A DNA stretch of 64,000 nucleotides from Holothuria scabra (lineage: Eukaryota; Echinodermata; Holothuroidea; Aspidochirotida; Holothuriidae). Every line of letters begins with the position of its first letter. Within the stretch, counting starts at the first letter, position 1. Location: contig CM074193.1 in assembly GCA_037179385.1 (NCBI GenBank), positions 41,076,846 through 41,140,845 on the forward strand. The letters are read 5' to 3'. The notes under the pieces are model-generated. The model made no database searches and was not told the origin of the DNA. It saw nothing but the letters and a program-made list of their open reading frames with translations. Shown here in pieces: positions 12,770 through 24,782 of this stretch. The position numbers and the translations under genes were made by a program.

Positions 12770-14580
12770 CCACTACGTGTATGTGAAGTGAAAAAAGATC
12801 ACGTAATTCTGATCTAAATTAAATACGATATCAGAATTTTAATGGATCTTAGATAGTTTTACACTTTTTTGTTTAATTTCACAAGCATTCTCCAGTTGCA
12901 GTTGTCCTAATCACGAAATGCGCACAGCAAACAGCAACAAAATACAAAAAAGAAAGGTGAAGTAAGCCGTACGGTAGGCAACGAGATGAAGTAACCAGAC
13001 ACGAAGATTTTTTATTAAAAGTCACGTTCCAGCAGATAGAAAGTAAAGTTTACATTAATTTGTTTATGATTTAATACTTGAAGATAGAGAGGCTGGTTCT
13101 TCTGAATTAGAAAATGGGGAAATGTAATATCTGCTCGTTAAATCTGTTTGACAGAAAGGACATGTCTGTAAGAGTTTCATGAACCGAAAGCAACCCCACT
13201 TTACATGAACTGTTGCCATGGTTACTGTCTGTTTATTCCAATGAGTGGTCTACTGAAAAAAGTCTTCATTGTTTTTTCAGAAAAAATAAATAAATAAAAT
13301 AAAAAGCTATAATGAAAAAATATACAAATTGAAACAGGTCCCTGTCTATCATCGTAAAGTTACGTTCGAATGACAGAATGAGACCGCGCTCTATACTATA
13401 GGCCTACGGGGTTTTGTACAATTGCCGTTTCCAATTTTGAGTCTTGGCTGTATTCATATATTCTCATCAATATTCTTGGATGTATGTCTACTGAGGATGT
13501 GGTTTACATTTTAAATAACTCACATCAATCAGAACGGTGAGTTAATTCAGAAAATGTGAGTTGTTGTGATGCAACGTACATGATACGCGCCCCCTTAGGT
13601 CATTGTTCAAATGGTTTTCAATGACATGCAAACGTTATTTCATAGTAAACGGTTAACGCAATCAATACATAAAGTTCGTGATGTATATTTTGCTGCCTCG
13701 GAAAGTCGCAAATCGATTCAGTATAATGTTTAGAGGTTTATATATTACAATAGAACTTTATTGATGAGACAATGTTTCTAACTCGTGAATCCGAAATTTT
13801 TTAAATAAAGTTAGAATTTCAACGTAAGGACGTTAAAATCATACTGTTGAAACGGCTCATTAATAAGCTCAGTGGTCAATAACTATCACCAAGAAAAGTA
13901 TGCTAGAACCGTCACTACGATCACCACAGATATCAGCAACCGTTAGTTTGATTCGTAACAAAAATCTGAGGTTTGTTGTTATGCTATTGGAAGCTTTTAT
14001 TTAGTATTTCTTTCCATTCGTATGACAGATCACACTGTGAAAAATGTAGCGTCAATTCTACCTTTAAGTGCCTCGAAAACAATACATCTTCTTCTTCGAT
14101 AGTAAAAAAATTCATACTTATGAGGGCGAAAATTCCACACCAAAAATTTCGTCCTGGGAAAGAATTTATCCGAGGGAAGTTCCAAAGCAATGGTAAAATA
14201 TTTTTTATAGGAATCTGCTTCATTATGTTGAAACCAAAATAATGTAACAAGACGGAATTATGCATGCGTTACCGCATGACTTAATAAGTGTCAATGTTTG
14301 TGCCACGTCACGTTTTCTTCAGTTTTAAGCTTGGTCGCTACAATTCGACACCTTGAAGGTAATGCAAGTATTGTATTGGTTGGGAACATGTACAAATGTG
14401 GAGTGTTTCTAAGTCAAGATTGGGTCAACTTAATTTAAGAGTACGTGCTCTCAATTAACGTTTTAGAGGGTGTGGCAATTCTATAACTTTAATATTCGTA
14501 AATTATGTGTAACTGAACGACCTGTGTATTGATACTAATATTCTGCTTGTACGTCAATGATGTAACCACGAAGTTAACAT
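12770..14580. other. No supported gene
   Basis: A (TAAA)-type low-complexity patch lies near 13283-13310. Opposed 89- and 93-codon frames at 13973-14265 overlap each other on the two strands and have no splice support, so both are probably chance. Confidence 0.4.
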
Positions 14581-14589
14581 AGATCTGGG

Positions 14590-14787
14590 TTAGTTAGAGT
14601 TTTACGACCCACTTTCCAACCGGTATTGGTTTAAGACGAGCCGGCCACGACCTTTGTCCCAGTTGAGGCTCACTGGTTGTTTTTCTCCTACTTCATTGCT
14701 TATGCGGAGTATCACGCACAACGGCAGTAGGTTCCATTTTAGAGCCTTTGGTATGACTCGATCTGGGAGAAGAACCCGGGCCTACAA
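14590..14787 (-). mobile_element. SINE C, minus strand
   Basis: In minus orientation it reads the SINE body (GGCCGGCTCGTCTTAAACC; TGAGCCTCAACTGGG) and ends in a CTCTAACTAACCC tail at its low-coordinate side. A 9-bp target-site duplication, AGATCTGGG, flanks it at 14581-14589 and 14788-14796. The tRNA-like part is decayed. The 99-codon plus-strand frame across it is a by-product. Confidence 0.85.
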
Positions 14788-14925
14788 AGATCTGGGGCAC
14801 AAAGAACCAATACTTGTAGAGCTACTGTGGAATGTGCAGACAAATAGTAACGGAATGTTAGCAATAGCCTCCACCAAGGGTTTATTCAAAGAACAAAAGA
14901 ATGATCTAAGGGCATTTGCGAACAG

Positions 14926-15240
14926 AGTAAAATGTGTGAATTCACTCCATTAAAGTGTTAATTCAATCCAAGACGAGTGAAGGTAACCCCGAGAAGAGTG
15001 AAAATTCACTCTTGCTGGAGTGTCTCCAGGGATCACTTTTTTTTAAGCGCGATCCCTGGAGACTTCCCATCAAGAGTGAAACTTCGCTCTTTTGGATTTA
15101 ATGAAACTATTCTTTGGGTGAAATTTCACTCTTTTGGAGTGAGTTTTCTAACCTTCACTCTTCTAATGAGTGAAATTTCACTCTTTTTTGAGTGAGTTTT
15201 ATAACCTTCACTCTTCTAGTGAGTGAAAATTCACTCTTTT
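14926..15240 (+). mobile_element. GAGTGAA palindromic foldback element, copy 1
   Basis: About 315 bp made largely of the self-complementary word GAGTGAAATTTCACTC and variants, spaced irregularly. The centre is a perfect 12-bp stem, TCTCCAGGGATC (15023-15034) and its complement (15051-15062), around a T-rich loop. A second copy at 33112-33415 keeps the same word order and the central loop (ACTCTTTTTTAAGAGCGATC). No open frame of note. Confidence 0.75.
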
Positions 15241-15706
15241 TATTTCATTTGTTAAATTTCTCCCACAAAACTAACCAGCAGACCCCCCTCTTCCCGTTTC
15301 GTAAAAAGACCTGTCGATGCTGTATTGTCTGATTGTTGTTAAATTGTTTCATAGCTGTTTTGTATCGTAAGTTTAAACCCACTCAATATTTTTCGAGGCA
15401 TTTAATTGCATGTCGCGTGCCAGAGTGTGACTGAGTTACTTTATTCGAGCCACGCCTTAAAAGATGTAAAATTAACTCATCATAATGAGGTTTTATTCAA
15501 TTTTATGCACGTTAGTCTGGATACTAATAGCCTTAAGATTACAGAATGTGATAATATTGTATCATTTGACAGCTTTGGGATATCTATCTTTTCATCAAAG
15601 GTGTCGGAATACTCAGTCAACTTGATCAAGATGTTTTTCTGATGCTCGAAAAGTCAGGGTCACCCTGTTTTGTGCTTTATTTCGGAATGCATTCCATTTT
15701 AGTTTC

Positions 15707-15737
<31 letters not shown>

Positions 15738-17080
15738 CAAGTGTCATGCGAGAAATAAAATGACTGATTACAGTTTTACATTTGAAACCAGCAATTGAGC
15801 CCGGTGAGCTTTTGAGAGTCTTATTACTGGACACTTTTTGTGGCCCCTCAACAAAACCGTATGCACACAGTTGTCCATTGCTGTACCCCTTCTGGATATA
15901 AAACGCATTAATGTGTAATCACGACTCTTGGAATTTAGGCCTACGATGTAAATGTTGATCATGTTGGTCTCAAAGCGATTCACTTTTATTTCAATAGTGC
16001 TGAAGACGATACCATATTAATTGCAGGGTTTTAAAAAAGAATCCTCCCCAGGCTTTCATGAAGAGAAACTATGAGTTTGCAGATGCATGTAACGGTGTAA
16101 GTCACCCCTAGATATTTTTACTGCTTTTACGTGTACCTAGAAGTCTATTACATTAAAAATATAGATTATACAGTTTTCAAACTAAACTTTATGCTTCCAA
16201 CTCTCGCCTCTATCGCATATTCAGTTGCTGACAAATTTAAAGTTAAAACTAATTCACCTAAATGAAAATGGCAACCATCTTTGCGCAATGGTGTGTGTAA
16301 AAAAGATACACCAAAACGCGGAGAAGTTCACAATCCTTTTCAATTTTTAAAATTTAAAAAAAAAAAAAAATAAGAAAGAGGCAATTACCAATCACATCTA
16401 CCATGTAAAAACTATTGAAAAACAAAACAATATCATGATCCGGTACTTTAAAATGAAACAGTTAATAACAGATCTTCAACGAAATCATTTTTTATAGGAA
16501 ACATTCTTCGAGGTAAAAGAGTATCATTACAAATCTTTGAATCAAATGATCAATAAGGGATTAATGACCAATCATATCAACAGTGTCCTCAATTAACATT
16601 CACATCTTCTAAGTGAAAAATATTAACTTGAAGATATTCGGAACTATAAGAAGCTGGGATAAACGACTCGACTTTTATTAAAGTAGATTTGTTCATGATA
16701 TTCCCACTTAAATTTGACTAGTAGTCGCAAGGAGCTATCAAAGCACAACGACAGTCAAATTTGTACGATATTTTTAAGTAATCGATTCTTAAGCATGACT
16801 TTAAGTATTCAGAATCCGTGCTTTAGCGTCTTCGTGACGCCCAGGTGGTATTTCGGAAGAATTGGTTTTGCTAGACCCTGCAAAGGAAACACTTATTTTT
16901 CCTGGAAATTATAAAATGCAACTCTGAATTGTCCTTATGGATATTTCAGAAACCAATATAACTAGGGTTGTTCTCATAACTTGGTGAGATATTTACACAC
17001 TTCATGTTTCTAGAAATCTTTTAACTTAAGCAAGTGCAATTCGATATCGAAAGCTTTGACTGAAAACAGAGTTTTGTTGA
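15241..17080. other. No supported gene
   Basis: An A run of about 29 bases sits at 15709-15737, and a shorter one near 16354-16368. The A run could be a retroposon tail, but no recognisable body precedes it. Open frames are short. Confidence 0.4.
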
Positions 17081-17167
17081 CATTTGACAATTTGCTGTGA
17101 ATGGTTTTGCAGCTGGAATGTTTGTGTTGTCTGTTTTTCCGAAATTCATATTTCTTTCTCAATAATT

Positions 17168-17293
17168 ATGGCGTCTCCTGAAAAAATACTGGACGAGATG
17201 GATTCGCTTCGTCGAGTATTATACGTGTCAATAAAACTGACTTCTGTGGAAGTATGCGGAAGACATGTCAATATTTGCTTGATGTGGTGCTAG
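17168..17293 (+). CDS. Possible first coding exon, unrecognised product
   Basis: An ATG at 17168 in a good start context (A at -3, G at +4) follows a pyrimidine-rich leader and opens a 41-codon frame beginning MASPEKILDEMDSLRR. The early codons (GCG TCT CCT GAA … GAC GAG ATG GAT) look coding and charged, unlike the surrounding AT-rich frames. GT sites after CGTCGA (17216) and after GTGGAA (about 17252) could end a first exon; neither is a strong donor. No downstream partner exon was found. It could equally be a chance frame. Confidence 0.3.
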   Translation: MASPEKILDEMDSLRRVLYVSIKLTSVEVCGRHVNICLMWC

Positions 17294-17914
17294 TTGTCAA
17301 TGATTTTATAAAAGATATACTGTAGATAGAAGCTATAAGTTTCGCTCTAAAGCAGATACGAGTCGATTTTAAATATTTCGGTTTCGTCTCAATCTGCTGA
17401 TAATGACTTCGTATTTCGATTTGGTTGTCTGGGTACGTCACCACGTTTACATCCGTTGTCGTACACCTTGACTGATACTACGGGGAAAATACGTCCTTAC
17501 TAGTTGTCTGAATTAATAGGTTTTGCAGGGTAAGCTTTGGCGATTTAATTGTCCCCCGGGGTAGCAGCAGATGTATCAAGATAATAAACATGGATTTCCT
17601 CATCTCAAAGTGGGACTGTTACAGTTGTTTGGCGTTAAATATTGCTGGAATATGTCGAATGACATTATCGATTATGTCCTCAAATTTGACGGTATTATTC
17701 CATTTTCAATTAAGTTTGACGATAGTGTGCCTGTTATAAGCAAGATAAAATTATTTCAACGGAAGAAGAAAGAATAAAAAAAAAGGGAAAATTCCATCTG
17801 AAAATATGTACTATTTACATGTAATAGACCTTATTTTTTATAGTGTCTTAAGTACAAACATAATCTCTCCTTTGGAAAAATGACAAAGCAACTCCAATAA
17901 ATGTACACCTGCCA

Positions 17915-17963
17915 TTGGTTGACCAGGGAGGTGTAACTAATCACACCTTCCTGGGTCAACCAA
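17915..17963. repeat. Short hairpin, 20-bp stem
   Basis: TTGGTTGACCAGGGAGGTGT (17915-17934) pairs with 17943-17963 across an 8-base loop, with a couple of mismatches or bulges. It is too short for a typical animal pre-miRNA, so a decayed small inverted-repeat element is more likely. Confidence 0.6.
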
Positions 17964-18039
17964 AGCGCAAGATAGTTTAGCGCGGAAGTTGTACGCATAC
18001 GCGGGCCAAATTGTACTACGTGCTACCCATTGATCTCTA

Positions 18040-18272
18040 CATAGTAAGAACATCCGACTTGCAGTTGGGAAGTCTCGAGTTCGAGTCCTCGCCGGATCAT
18101 ACTAAAGACTTTAAAAATGGGAACTCCTGCCATTGTGCTTAGTACTAAGCGTAGTCAATGCAGTAAGGAAATCAATCCAGTGAGCCACACATGGAAAAAC
18201 GCCGTAGTAAGCTTGACTGAAACCAGTTGGTTAGAAACTGCGCAGTAAAAATCCATCTAACTAACCTACACA
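18040..18272 (+). mobile_element. SINE D, altered 5' head
   Basis: Contains the tRNA-like segment CCGACTTGCAGTTGGGAAG and box B GTTCGAGTCC, then the SINE body (CAGTGAGCCACACATGG; GTAAGCTTGACTGAAACCAG) and the tail CCATCTAACTAACC. Box A is degenerate, and no convincing target-site duplication was seen, so the 5' end is approximate. Confidence 0.8.
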
Positions 18273-20640
18273 AAGATCAGGTTTGCTGTGAGTGCACATT
18301 GTTTTTACCACGAAATGACGTCAGTCGTTACGTAAATGCATAAGGTCCATTAAAAGCTACCATGCATTAGAATATCAAAACAAACAAACACGTCATGGAG
18401 TGTAATTTCTATGACTGGCATAGGCACCACATAGCCTGAAATGTTATAGGATAGTCTGGCTAAATTGGACAGGTAAGAAGGAGTACTTCAGCAAAGAACG
18501 GTAGATGATCTTGGCAAACTCAGTAGTTGATTTTTTCTCATTTAACATTTAACTTACTTTAAGTGTATTAACTTTAACCGGGATTTACGACAAGCCTTTA
18601 ATTAAAGACGAGTTTTACATATTTACCGCCGCCACGAGTTTCTAAACAGTTGCTTGTGTTTCAACTTTTCAGTTTTCGCATTAATAGAATAGTAGTTATG
18701 GATAATACGCACCCCTAAAATTTTCTCTACAAATTTAAAAACTTTGCAAGCTCATTTCCTTAATAATACTATTTTTTTTTTTTGTAAAAAGTGGAAAACA
18801 GATAAGGAGAAATAAACAGAATTGCCTTAAGAATCGCATTTGATATCATAACCTGATATTATATTTCACCACAGTGGCCTCCTTACTATCAAGAAAAAGG
18901 CATTACCTCAAAATTGGAATAAAACATGATGAAGCCTGGAACTAAGGGACTTATCAAGTTTATCATTTATATGAAACTAAGCTGATTTCAGACGAAGTGA
19001 GTTAAAATATTTATAAATCTTTAGGTTGGTATTACCAAAGATCTTTTGCGCTGACAAAACATTCTCTTGCAAAAATCTCCATCCAATATGATAGTTTTAT
19101 TCATCAAACATGCTAGGTATTCCATATTTCCTTTTTGTTAACATTTTCAGAATAAATGAGGGCCCCTCTCTCTGACTCTATCAGGTTGCTATCGTAAGTT
19201 GAAGTGTAGGATGTTTGGATTTCGTTTTGGCTCTAAATTATGTAAGAACTCGAAAAAGTTATCATTCAGTTTGAGAGGAAGTGAGAAGCGATTTACCATT
19301 CTTTAGAGGTGTAACCTCCTTTTTATGTTTCAAACAGTGAACCACCTCCGGACGAGTTTGAGGTGCTTCTTGCAACCCCCTAATCTTTATAAGACTTTTT
19401 TGGACAGCACTCTAAAAACCTCTGGTGAAGTTTTCACCAGATTTCGTTTAGTATGTTATTCACACAATCATTTTTAATCTAACGTGGAATCTTAATTTCT
19501 CTTCAACCAAGAAACTGGTTAAAAACTAAAATAATGACATGTTATTTGGTTCAATTCACCAATACATTGTTGAACGTGACCATAATTTCCTGCTGAAATA
19601 AATAACCAGAATTGTGTAGGTGGTAACGTGTAGGTAACACGGCTTGTTTGGTTAGTTAGTCACATGAAGTTATACAGCTTAGTGTCTTGTCAACTTGGTG
19701 TAAGTTGGGGCGGTTTTTGCGGCTCACTGGCTTGTTTTCATGTTTGTACCATTATAAGTATTTTAATGTACCTAATTCATTCTGTGTAATATTCTATTCT
19801 ATGTTAAATGTGCCGTATAACAAAAGAGTCGAGCTATGGGGCCCTTTGATGAAAAAACATTGGCGGCGTTTCATACTCGTGCAACTGTCAAAGAAGCCCA
19901 TTGTTGATAGTAAGTTTTCAGCTGTGCGTCTCTGTCTTTAGATGTGACAGCTTTAAGATGTTGCGAACCCGTCACATCACCTTTTACCGGGGAACTAAAG
20001 GTTTCATTTTTTTGCATCTGAATGCTGGATATCAGTGTGCCCTACATATTCACCTAAAAATTAGTGCACTATTTACAAAGGCCCGTCAAATGAAATAGTA
20101 AATGTTCACTTTGTCTAGCACGCTATGTCAGCCAGATTCCATCTTGACATTCTGATAATAGTTAGTGATACCTTCTGCCCTCATTACAGCCCGTCAAAAA
20201 TTTGTCAAAGCCTGTTGCATATAAAATATTTTGACGGAAGGGTGGGTGTTTTATTCGTAACAGTTTTGTTGCTTGGTTTACTGCATTCACCATGTTTTAT
20301 GCATGCTATTAATGTTTTTATACTGTGTCTGTTTATGTTGTAAAACACCACTATGTATTCAGTAATAGGTAAATGTCACACTGTATTCTTTATGCAAAAT
20401 TCGTGCCGTGACAAAAACTCAAAGAGGCGCTCTATGGTGTTAGTGAGCAAAATGTCGTCAGATTATGCATATCGTATGATCTATCAAAAGATAAAACTTT
20501 TGATAAGGTTTCCGTGGACGGGATAGAGGAACAGTTTCTTGTGTTGATCTAGGTCCAGATATATTATATATACCACAAATCACGTGCAGGATTTGTTACA
20601 CAAGTACTACAAAATGCATTACACAAGGAACCCAGTCAGC
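18273..20640. other. No supported gene
   Basis: A perfect CRE palindrome lies at 18316-18323. The frames at 19687-20343 overlap in several phases and lack splice structure. A stretch near 19700-19740 loosely resembles the minus-strand SINE body but is too diverged to call. Confidence 0.4.
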
Positions 20641-20642
20641 AA

Positions 20643-20890
20643 TATCCGGCGGTCCTCCGGCGGCCATTGTCGGCTTTTGATCTGCCGTGAATAAGTGGTT
20701 GGCCACATAAGGACCGCCGGAGGGCCGCCGGAGGTCAACTGGCTACATCCGGGTCAAAAACAAAATTGAATGCTGTGTAAAATTTTTTCAGCCAATCAGT
20801 TTCATCGCCGTCGGAGGACCGCCGGCGAGCCACCTGGCATTTCTCCGACGGACCGCCGAAGTGGGCGACGGAGGTCCGTTGCCGAGCCGA
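20643..20890. repeat. GC-rich foldback with CGGCGG inverted repeats
   Basis: An island of high GC in AT-rich DNA. TCCGGCGGTCCTCCGGCGG (20645-20663) is inverted, with one mismatch, at 20711-20732. A related direct pair lies at about 20806-20831 and 20863-20888. CpG density is far above the flanks. It could be a small foldback transposon. No coding frame is supported. Confidence 0.65.
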
Positions 20891-21943
20891 TCAAATATGT
20901 TGACAGGGAAACATTGTTTTGCATTTGCGCACTGTATCAGCCTTAAAATCCACAGAGAAAAGTCTCATGGACTTCGCCTGGGACCCTAATGCAGGTCTCT
21001 GGACGGGGTTTTGCGGTCACAGTAAATTTAGACGCCCCATGCCCCAAATCCTGGCTATCTGAGGCCTGCTATCCATACGCACACACAATTTACCCAAATT
21101 AGTGAAAGTATCTCAAGGGAAGCATCAACCATATTTAGGAAACTATTAGCTCCGATAAAATATGCAAATGACATTTTCCATCTGAGAGCAGCACTAGCTA
21201 CCAATCCGAAGTAAGCTAATTCGCAGGAGTCAAAGGAGCTATAGTTCCACGTTTGGTAATCCGCATCTACATGTGTCGGTGAGTGCCTATGTGTGTATGA
21301 TTGTTTTTATGCTGTAGGCTCAGGAGTTGGCGTTCTTAGTCTCGCGCGTTGGTAGCGGTGTAGCAAGGTGCTCTTTCGCCAACACCCAATTAACCTATGA
21401 CCCCCATCTTTATGTCGCATGGTATAAGACACGCATCTTCCTCTGGTAAGTAGGGGCTTGCTTGAATCCTAGAAAGCCTGGAAATTATTCACCCAGTCTA
21501 CGCACTTGCTAAGCCGCTGTTCTTAGGTAATTGCTAATTAAATTAGTGAAAAAAGTTCTACAGCATTTAATGCCAATTTAAAGCCAAGATCAAAAGGGAT
21601 ACCATCTGGACAGGGCAGACGTTAGGCAGGGTCATTGTAAAGATCAGTGTAATGGTGATTCAATAGGGAGCAATGACTCAGATATAATACCTGACCGTTA
21701 TTGCCAATAGCTACGCCCCTAAATATAGGATTTATATGACTTGTGGACCACTACAGGCGGAAACTGCACTTACAGAGTAACATAATTTGCATGTATAAAA
21801 ATAAAAGTAAAGCTAGTTGCCCATTTTGGGACAACTGTTTAGGAGCTCTTGCAATTCCCTGAGATCTCTTAACCATTCACTACAGATTTAGTTCACTTGA
21901 AACCATGACAAACTTAGCATGTCCTTGGACCCTTGCTTCTTCA
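20891..21943. other. No supported gene
   Basis: Somewhat less AT-rich than its surroundings, but with no splice-flanked open frame or shared repeat that I could find. Confidence 0.4.
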
Positions 21944-22128
21944 TCAACCGACAAAAGGCCACATTGTGGAGATTATATGGTCCAGTGAGCGCCTATTGTT
22001 TTTTGTGGGTTTCTTTTGATTAAAAATCGACCAAGTGATGACATCGGCCAAGTCGTGACGTCCACTTTTCAAGGGGCATAAATCTCTAATGTTCAAGAAG
22101 GTCGACATGTGAGAGCGTTTGCTTGCAA
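21944..22128 (-). CDS. Possible second coding exon linked to the signal-peptide exon at 23380-23498
   Basis: On the minus strand an acceptor GTCAACAG, with a branch-like TGACTAAT about ten bases upstream, precedes a 61-codon frame ending in TGA. Residues include SKRSHMSTFLNIRDLCPLKS. The entry phase matches the exit phase of the signal-peptide exon about 1.25 kb upstream, and the intervening intron would hold the 22.5-23.3 kb transposon. The pyrimidine tract is weak and no family was recognised. If the two exons join, the product would be a short secreted protein of about 90 residues. This pairing is inference only. Confidence 0.25.
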
Positions 22129-22504
22129 CTGTTGACAATTAGTCATGGATCAAAAAATATGATCTTATAAGCTAGCAAATTTTGAGTGATTTGGCAAACT
22201 TGCGACTATTTGGCATCAAACACTTCCCGTAGTAAACGAACTTTTCGATGTGGCAGGAGGTCATAAGGTCAAAGTAATGTGGTCTACAGGGCCTTAGGGC
22301 TATATGAACTCAGCAATTCTATAAAATTCTTCTCAATAAATTAATCCGAAAACCAAAGAAACAGAAAACTAATCTCTGCCTATGAAAGCGATTTGCATGT
22401 TCCGATGTAGCGTTTTTAGAACGATAATGAAGTCTAATCATTACTGTAGCTTGAGCTATGAGAATCTGATTGCTCTAATTTTGGAATGGGTGAAGCGATG
22501 TTAA

Positions 22505-23330
22505 GCGTACCGCAAGTCAAAAATTTCAAAAAATTCAATTTTAGAGGTTGCAAATCTTATTCACGTAACTCCAATTGTTGTAGCCTGATCCATTTTTGAG
22601 ACATTAAATGTTGAAATCTATCCACTTAAAACAAACTACTCCATTTTGCAAAAATTTGTGACTTTCTTGTGGTACAACTAACCTCACATGCTTTGTATCC
22701 CTTTGAGATTAATGATGCTTTATAACCTTGAACACTCTTTGTTAGCTTGTGTAGCAATTATGAAAGACCAGAACTTAAATAGCAGCTGTAGCTTGTAGAA
22801 ATGTACAAATCTTCTTTACCATGTTTAGCTTTCCGTTACACCTGTTTTAGTTCACGCATTTTTGTAAGAATTTGATCAAGCAGATAGGCAGAACAGAACA
22901 AGACCTCAATACAGAAGGTACCGGTAACGCATTCCATGTCTGTGCCGTATTATTTTTGAATTATACGAAACCCGTACGAATAGCCTTAACCTCGCTGGCA
23001 CGTTATAGCTTGCTTAACATATTGTACAGGGAGGGCCTCATTAATTGCATCACCCCATCAGAGCAAGATTGCTATCGTATAATGACAAAAGTTGCAATAG
23101 CGTTCAGAAAAACAAAGAAATGCAAAGAAAAAATGTAATTAGAATTGTACAACAATGATACCACAAATTATTACACATTGTACCGTTTTAAATTGAATGA
23201 ATAAACCTCAACGTTTTTTTCAGCTCGCTTAGGAATGTCCTATGAAGATGGGAGTTAGACTGTTTGAATCCATTTTCATGCTCTATAAGGTATAATTTTG
23301 ATATTTTAGACTTGAGGTAAACTTTAAAAA
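22505..23330 (-). mobile_element. Long inverted-repeat element, copy 1 (reverse of the 52-kb copy)
   Basis: 22606-22760 and 23025-23220 match, in reverse order and orientation, the element at 52085-52535. Examples are TTGTGACTTTCTTGTGGTAC, TGTACAGGGAGGGCCTCATT and GAATGAATAAACCTCAACG. The terminal blocks (CTATGAAGATGGGAGTTA on the right, a decayed complement on the left) also match. About 260 bp at 22765-23025 is absent from the 52-kb copy. No coding function is supported for the 88-codon frame inside it. Confidence 0.65.
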
Positions 23331-23379
23331 TCCCGCTACTCAAGATTTTTAGGGCAAATCATTGTGTATGGAGACTTAC

Positions 23380-23498
23380 CTATTACAATTTGTTGTGCTG
23401 TTGAAACGGCGAACAGGCTGACCAAGCATAAGTTCACAAGGGTCCATTTGGGCTTATTTCCAAGGTGCATTTTGCCAGTTCTGTTCAAAAATAGATTT
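23380..23498 (-). CDS. Exon with start codon and signal peptide; secreted or membrane protein, family unknown
   Basis: On the minus strand a strong acceptor (long T-rich tract ending CCACTCAG) opens the exon at 23498. After 28 bases of leader comes ATG at 23470 in a good context (AAAATGC). The frame reads MHLGNKPK, then a hydrophobic core WTLVNLCLVSLFAVS, then TAQQIVI, and ends at a strong donor (AATAG|GTAAGT, last exon base 23380). This is a textbook signal peptide with probable cleavage near Ala-Gln-Gln. The exit phase is 1, common just after signal peptides in proteins with modular extracellular domains. The leader frame is also open, so an internal exon with a membrane segment is possible. 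The product would be routed to the secretory pathway; the mature protein is not identified. Confidence 0.6.
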
Positions 23499-24575
23499 CT
23501 GAGTGGAAAATGAAAAACAGAAACAAACACAATTAAATGGCACATTCATTTAATGGATGGATTTCATCCAAATTATTAACAAATGTACTGAACATGGTAA
23601 TGGTGAAATTTACAATATGTAAGAATATGAATCAAAATTAATACGGGCTATCACATATGATAATAAGCGAGTACGGTAATTCGTTGTCACGTGGAATTGT
23701 GGGACACTGCGTGAGATATACAAAGCGAGCTCCGCACATAGCGTAGGACGGTCCTTGTTTTCGTCTGCTCAGTGTGTGCGTGCAAAACCTGTCTAAAATC
23801 TACCAAACTCGCACGAAAATAGGGGTCTCGGTCCTACTTTACGGCAGATTAAAATGCGGTTTTTACACCAAAAAGACAATTTAGACGCAATCCACTGCAC
23901 AAAACCACATTTGAGACCCCTTTTCATGTTATGTATCGATTGAAAAGTAAAGGCTTCACGAAATTTTCATGCAAACTCAAATTTTGGAATACGTGTTTAT
24001 GTGGGGGATTGATTGGGTTATAACGGTGATTTGGAGGCTGTACGTATGCTTATAGCCACCAAAAGGAATTAACGGGCTCGCTTATTAACATATCTGGAAT
24101 CGTTGAAACCCAAGAGTATCATTACTAACGTAACCACGTGCAAAAGTTGCACTTCTGGGGTTGAAGAGGAAAACTGGAGAATTCATGGAGGTCATCAAAC
24201 TCTAATTGAAAAATTGAAATTGAAAAATTGAAAAATTTTGAGTCAAAATTAAAATATAGAAATGTTAGTTATGAATTGTATTTTCATTGCTTTGGAGTAG
24301 TGTTTAACGAAGGATGCATCTCGGCTAATGGTAAAGGGTTGCACTAAAATATATTAACCTTGTTAGGTGCAAATTTTGAAAGGTGTGGCGAATTGTTAAC
24401 TTTTGCTTTTATATTTAAAATCTTTATTGAAAATTTTCATAGTTTGAGGCACGCAACGGAGCATCGTCCAAATGGATAACCTGTTGTCGGACCTCTCCCT
24501 TTGAGATATAGGGTTATTCCGTAGCCATGTTTTCACATGTCAGTATGTAACAACAGAATTTCTCATATTTTGATG
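23499..24575. other. Upstream of the signal-peptide exon; no supported feature
   Basis: This side should hold the first (leader) exon and promoter of the minus-strand gene if that exon is real. I could not pick a convincing donor or core promoter in it. Confidence 0.35.
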
Positions 24576-24583
24576 GTTCTCTG

Positions 24584-24774
24584 CAGTGGAGTAGCCAGGA
24601 ATGTGTCATGGGGGGGGGGGGTGGTGTCATAGGGATTTGGGCACGACACGGGGGGGGGGGGGGAACGTCTAAGGATAGAGAGACAAAACCGCCGTTTTTA
24701 GGTGTTTTTTACATTGAAAGGTTAGATCATGGTGGTTCTAACCCCCCCAAACCACCTCCGTGGCTACGTCACTG
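24584..24774. mobile_element. 191-bp hAT-type MITE
   Basis: The ends read CAGTGGAGTAGCCAGG and, as reverse complement of the right, CAGTGACGTAGCCACGG, matching the CAGNGGCGTAGCC style of hAT ends. An 8-bp target-site duplication flanks it: GTTCTCTG (24576-24583) and GTTCTCTA (24775-24782), 7 of 8 matching. Inside are two G runs (24610-24621 and 24650-24663). Far too short for a transposase, so mobilised in trans. Confidence 0.85.
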
Positions 24775-24782
24775 GTTCTCTA

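Noticed and set aside
13973..14265. Overlapping opposed open frames of about 90 codons
   Set aside because: Neither has splice sites, good start context or codon bias; overlap on both strands suggests chance in a stop-poor patch.
17915..17963. microRNA precursor
   Set aside because: The stem-loop is only about 49 bases with a 20-bp stem, shorter than normal animal pre-miRNAs.
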